Source: Marinomonas shanghaiensis (GTDB lineage Bacteria > Pseudomonadota > Gammaproteobacteria > Pseudomonadales > Marinomonadaceae). Taken from it: a DNA stretch of 64,000 bases. Numbering within the stretch: the first letter of the stretch is position 1; the number at the start of each line of letters is the position of its first letter. This document shows positions 62,609 through 64,000 of the stretch, piece after piece. The stretch spans positions 38,755 through 102,754 of the forward strand of contig NZ_QGOK01000020.1 of assembly GCF_003259175.1 (NCBI RefSeq), read 5' to 3'. The position numbers and the translations under genes were made by a program. A model generated the notes under the pieces. That model did no database searches. It was not told the origin of the DNA and saw only the letters and a program-made list of their open reading frames with translations.

Positions 62609-62624
62609 ATGACATCGATGTCAT
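62609..62624. promoter_or_regulatory. LacI-family operator O2
   Basis: An identical copy of ATGACATCGATGTCAT, 18 bases upstream of the repressor ATG, indicates autoregulation. The ~1.15-kb spacing to O1 would also allow looping. Confidence 0.85.
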
Positions 62625-62783
62625 AATAGTTGCAAAAAACCATTTGTCAATAAAATTATCACCCACTAAACATTGAAACACCCAAAAAATGCACATTAGT
62701 GTGGATGATAAAACAGTTCGATAGAGTTCGTCACAAACGGCTGTTAGAATGGCTGTGTCTCATTTTTCACAAGGCTTAAATGC

Positions 62784-63848
62784 ATGACTAGATTCATAAA
62801 GTACCGTTTTAACCGCATTTCTTTAGGCGGAGTCTGTGCCCTACTAATGACAGCATTTCTAATGGGATGCAGTGAACCACCAAAAATAGAAAGCGTTGAA
62901 GGCTATGCTCAAGGCACAACGTATCAAGTGCTTTTCTGGGCGGAAGATGGCACCCCAGCTAGCGAGGTACAAACTGAATTCGATATTACCCTTGCACAGA
63001 TTGACAAAGAACTCTCTACCTACCGTTCGGATTCGTATATTTCCGAATTTAATGCCAATCCCTCTCTGGCATGGCAACCCGCTTCTCAGGATTTTATTGA
63101 CCTAATCAAGATATCTAAAGACATTCACAAAAGCTCCGCTGGCTGTTATGACCCCACCGTTGGCCCACTGTTTGATTTGTGGGGATTTAAAAAAGCGACG
63201 CTTCATATTCCAACAAACGAAGAACTAGCAACGGTAAAAGCGGAGCTAGGCATAGATAAAATTGAAATAGACGATAACAGTAACCGTATTCGCAAAACAC
63301 GGCCTTTTTTACAACTTGATTTTTCCTCCATGGGCGAAGGCTACACGATCGGCAAGCTAAGCGAAGTGCTAGAATCAAAAGGCTTCCAGAATTACATGGT
63401 ACAATTTGGTGGTGATATGAAAGTAAAAGGCCACAAACCAAATGGCGACGAATGGCGCATCGCCATTCAACAACCCATTCCGTCAAAAGATGGTCTACCT
63501 AAAATCCATAAAATCATGACCGTAACCAACTACCAAGGCATCACGCTTGATACCTCTGGCACCTACAACCGCCACTTTGATGATAATGGCGTGGAATACT
63601 CTCATATTATCAACCCAAGCACAGGCAAACCGATCAAACATGATCTTGTCTCAGCGTCTGTCTTTGGAACCGATGGTAGAGTCAGTGACGCATGGGCAAC
63701 CGCTATGTTATGCCTTGGCCCTGACGAAGGCGCCAAAATCGCCAAAAACGAAAACCTAGAAGTCTTCTTTATCGAAAGAAAACAAGACAAATTAATCGAT
63801 TCCAGCAGCGCCGCCATGTTAAAAACAAACAAAGTTGAATTTGATTAA
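62784..63848 (+). CDS. apbE: FAD:protein FMN transferase
   Basis: The 354-residue lipoprotein (lipobox FLMGC, acyl-Cys29) is of the ApbE family. It shows GYAQGTTYQVLFW, GCYDPTVGPLFDLWGF, LDFSSMGEGYTIGKL, GGDMKVKGHKPNG and SHIINPSTGKPI with the metal-binding end VSDAWATAML. It attaches FMN to Ser/Thr of membrane redox proteins such as NqrB/C and RnfD/G on the periplasmic side. No Nqr/Rnf gene is in the window. It is monocistronic. Confidence 0.94.
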   Translation: MTRFIKYRFNRISLGGVCALLMTAFLMGCSEPPKIESVEGYAQGTTYQVLFWAEDGTPASEVQTEFDITLAQIDKELSTYRSDSYISEFNANPSLAWQPASQDFIDLIKISKDIHKSSAGCYDPTVGPLFDLWGFKKATLHIPTNEELATVKAELGIDKIEIDDNSNRIRKTRPFLQLDFSSMGEGYTIGKLSEVLESKGFQNYMVQFGGDMKVKGHKPNGDEWRIAIQQPIPSKDGLPKIHKIMTVTNYQGITLDTSGTYNRHFDDNGVEYSHIINPSTGKPIKHDLVSASVFGTDGRVSDAWATAMLCLGPDEGAKIAKNENLEVFFIERKQDKLIDSSSAAMLKTNKVEFD

Positions 63849-63894
63849 GCTGCTGCTTCAATAACATAAAAAAAACCAGTGACATAACCAACAG

Positions 63895-63935
63895 ATCCCC
63901 AATAACTGAGCCTTTCGCTTATTGGGGATTTTTTA
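63895..63935 (+). terminator. Intrinsic terminator of apbE
   Basis: The 11-bp arms ATCCCCAATAA / TTATTGGGGAT with a 13-base loop are followed by TTTTTTA, 46 bases after the stop. Confidence 0.88.
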
Positions 63936-64000
63936 TTTAAAAACACTGAGACACGCACTAGAGAAATAACAAGACACGCACTGTAAAAAATACTCATCCA

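Overview
The window looks like a chromosomal segment of a marine gammaproteobacterium of the Oceanospirillales type. A Marinomonas-like host is my best guess from the gene complement: TctCBA uptake, a soxBDAG-purU operon, D-lactate dehydrogenase Dld, DUF3010, DUF3034 and a LapA-type giant adhesin. No rRNA or tRNA gene was seen, so the genus is an inference. Most of the window is ordinary chromosome with short operons, clear Shine-Dalgarno sequences and good intrinsic terminators.

Layout. 1-5746 (-) is the 5' part of a giant LapA/BapA-like repeat adhesin that runs off the left edge. 6009-8362 holds a tandem-domain universal stress protein and an nfeD-qmcA pair. 8548-16600 holds an AraC regulator, threonine aldolase, a divergent GNAT/C39-peptidase fusion and RLAN/ATP-grasp (RimK-like) pair, a cupredoxin/DUF3034/lipoprotein-globin operon, and a second AraC regulator. 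16597-22995 is a tricarboxylate uptake locus: TctD/TctE regulators with a solute-binding protein, then the TctCBA transporter. 23250-30418 holds a DMT exporter, a class-V aminotransferase, DUF3010, DUF6429, a soluble double-PAS chemoreceptor, RNase Z, glyoxalase I and a small basic ORF.

The accessory region is 30539-40447. It is a complete chromosomal integron. The integrase gene intI (39279-40241, +) has a consensus promoter overlapped by a perfect-spacing LexA box. The cassettes run leftwards on the minus strand and are separated by four attC sites of 70-78 bp (37962-38034, 35876-35953, 35265-35334, 32257-32328). In order from attI they carry a DUF2971 protein, a two-gene Septu-like system (PtuA ATPase plus PtuB HNH nuclease), a Cys/His-containing unknown protein, a 960-residue PHP-SMC ATPase of the TrlF/Ppl type, and a damaged small membrane protein. 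At least two cassettes therefore look like anti-phage systems. The far end abuts a Y1/RAYT-like gene that has its own LexA box overlapping its -10 box, a 73-bp tandem duplication of its promoter, and apparently no catalytic tyrosine. Beyond it lies a monooxygenase gene truncated at its 5' end.

To the right of intI are a short unknown ORF, a REP-like palindrome, an M32 carboxypeptidase, a RelBE/ParE-type toxin-antitoxin pair, Dld, a lipoprotein esterase, a structured intergenic element that may be a small RNA, a DUF3800 gene broken by an internal deletion, and purU with soxGADB for sarcosine catabolism. The right end holds a gamma-glutamylcyclotransferase-like gene, a LysR remnant fused onto the end of an MFS transporter gene, a divergent AraC regulator with a large dyad operator, and a sugar operon (ABC importer, GH32-like fructosidase and LacI repressor with two identical 16-bp operators). 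An ApbE flavin transferase closes the window.
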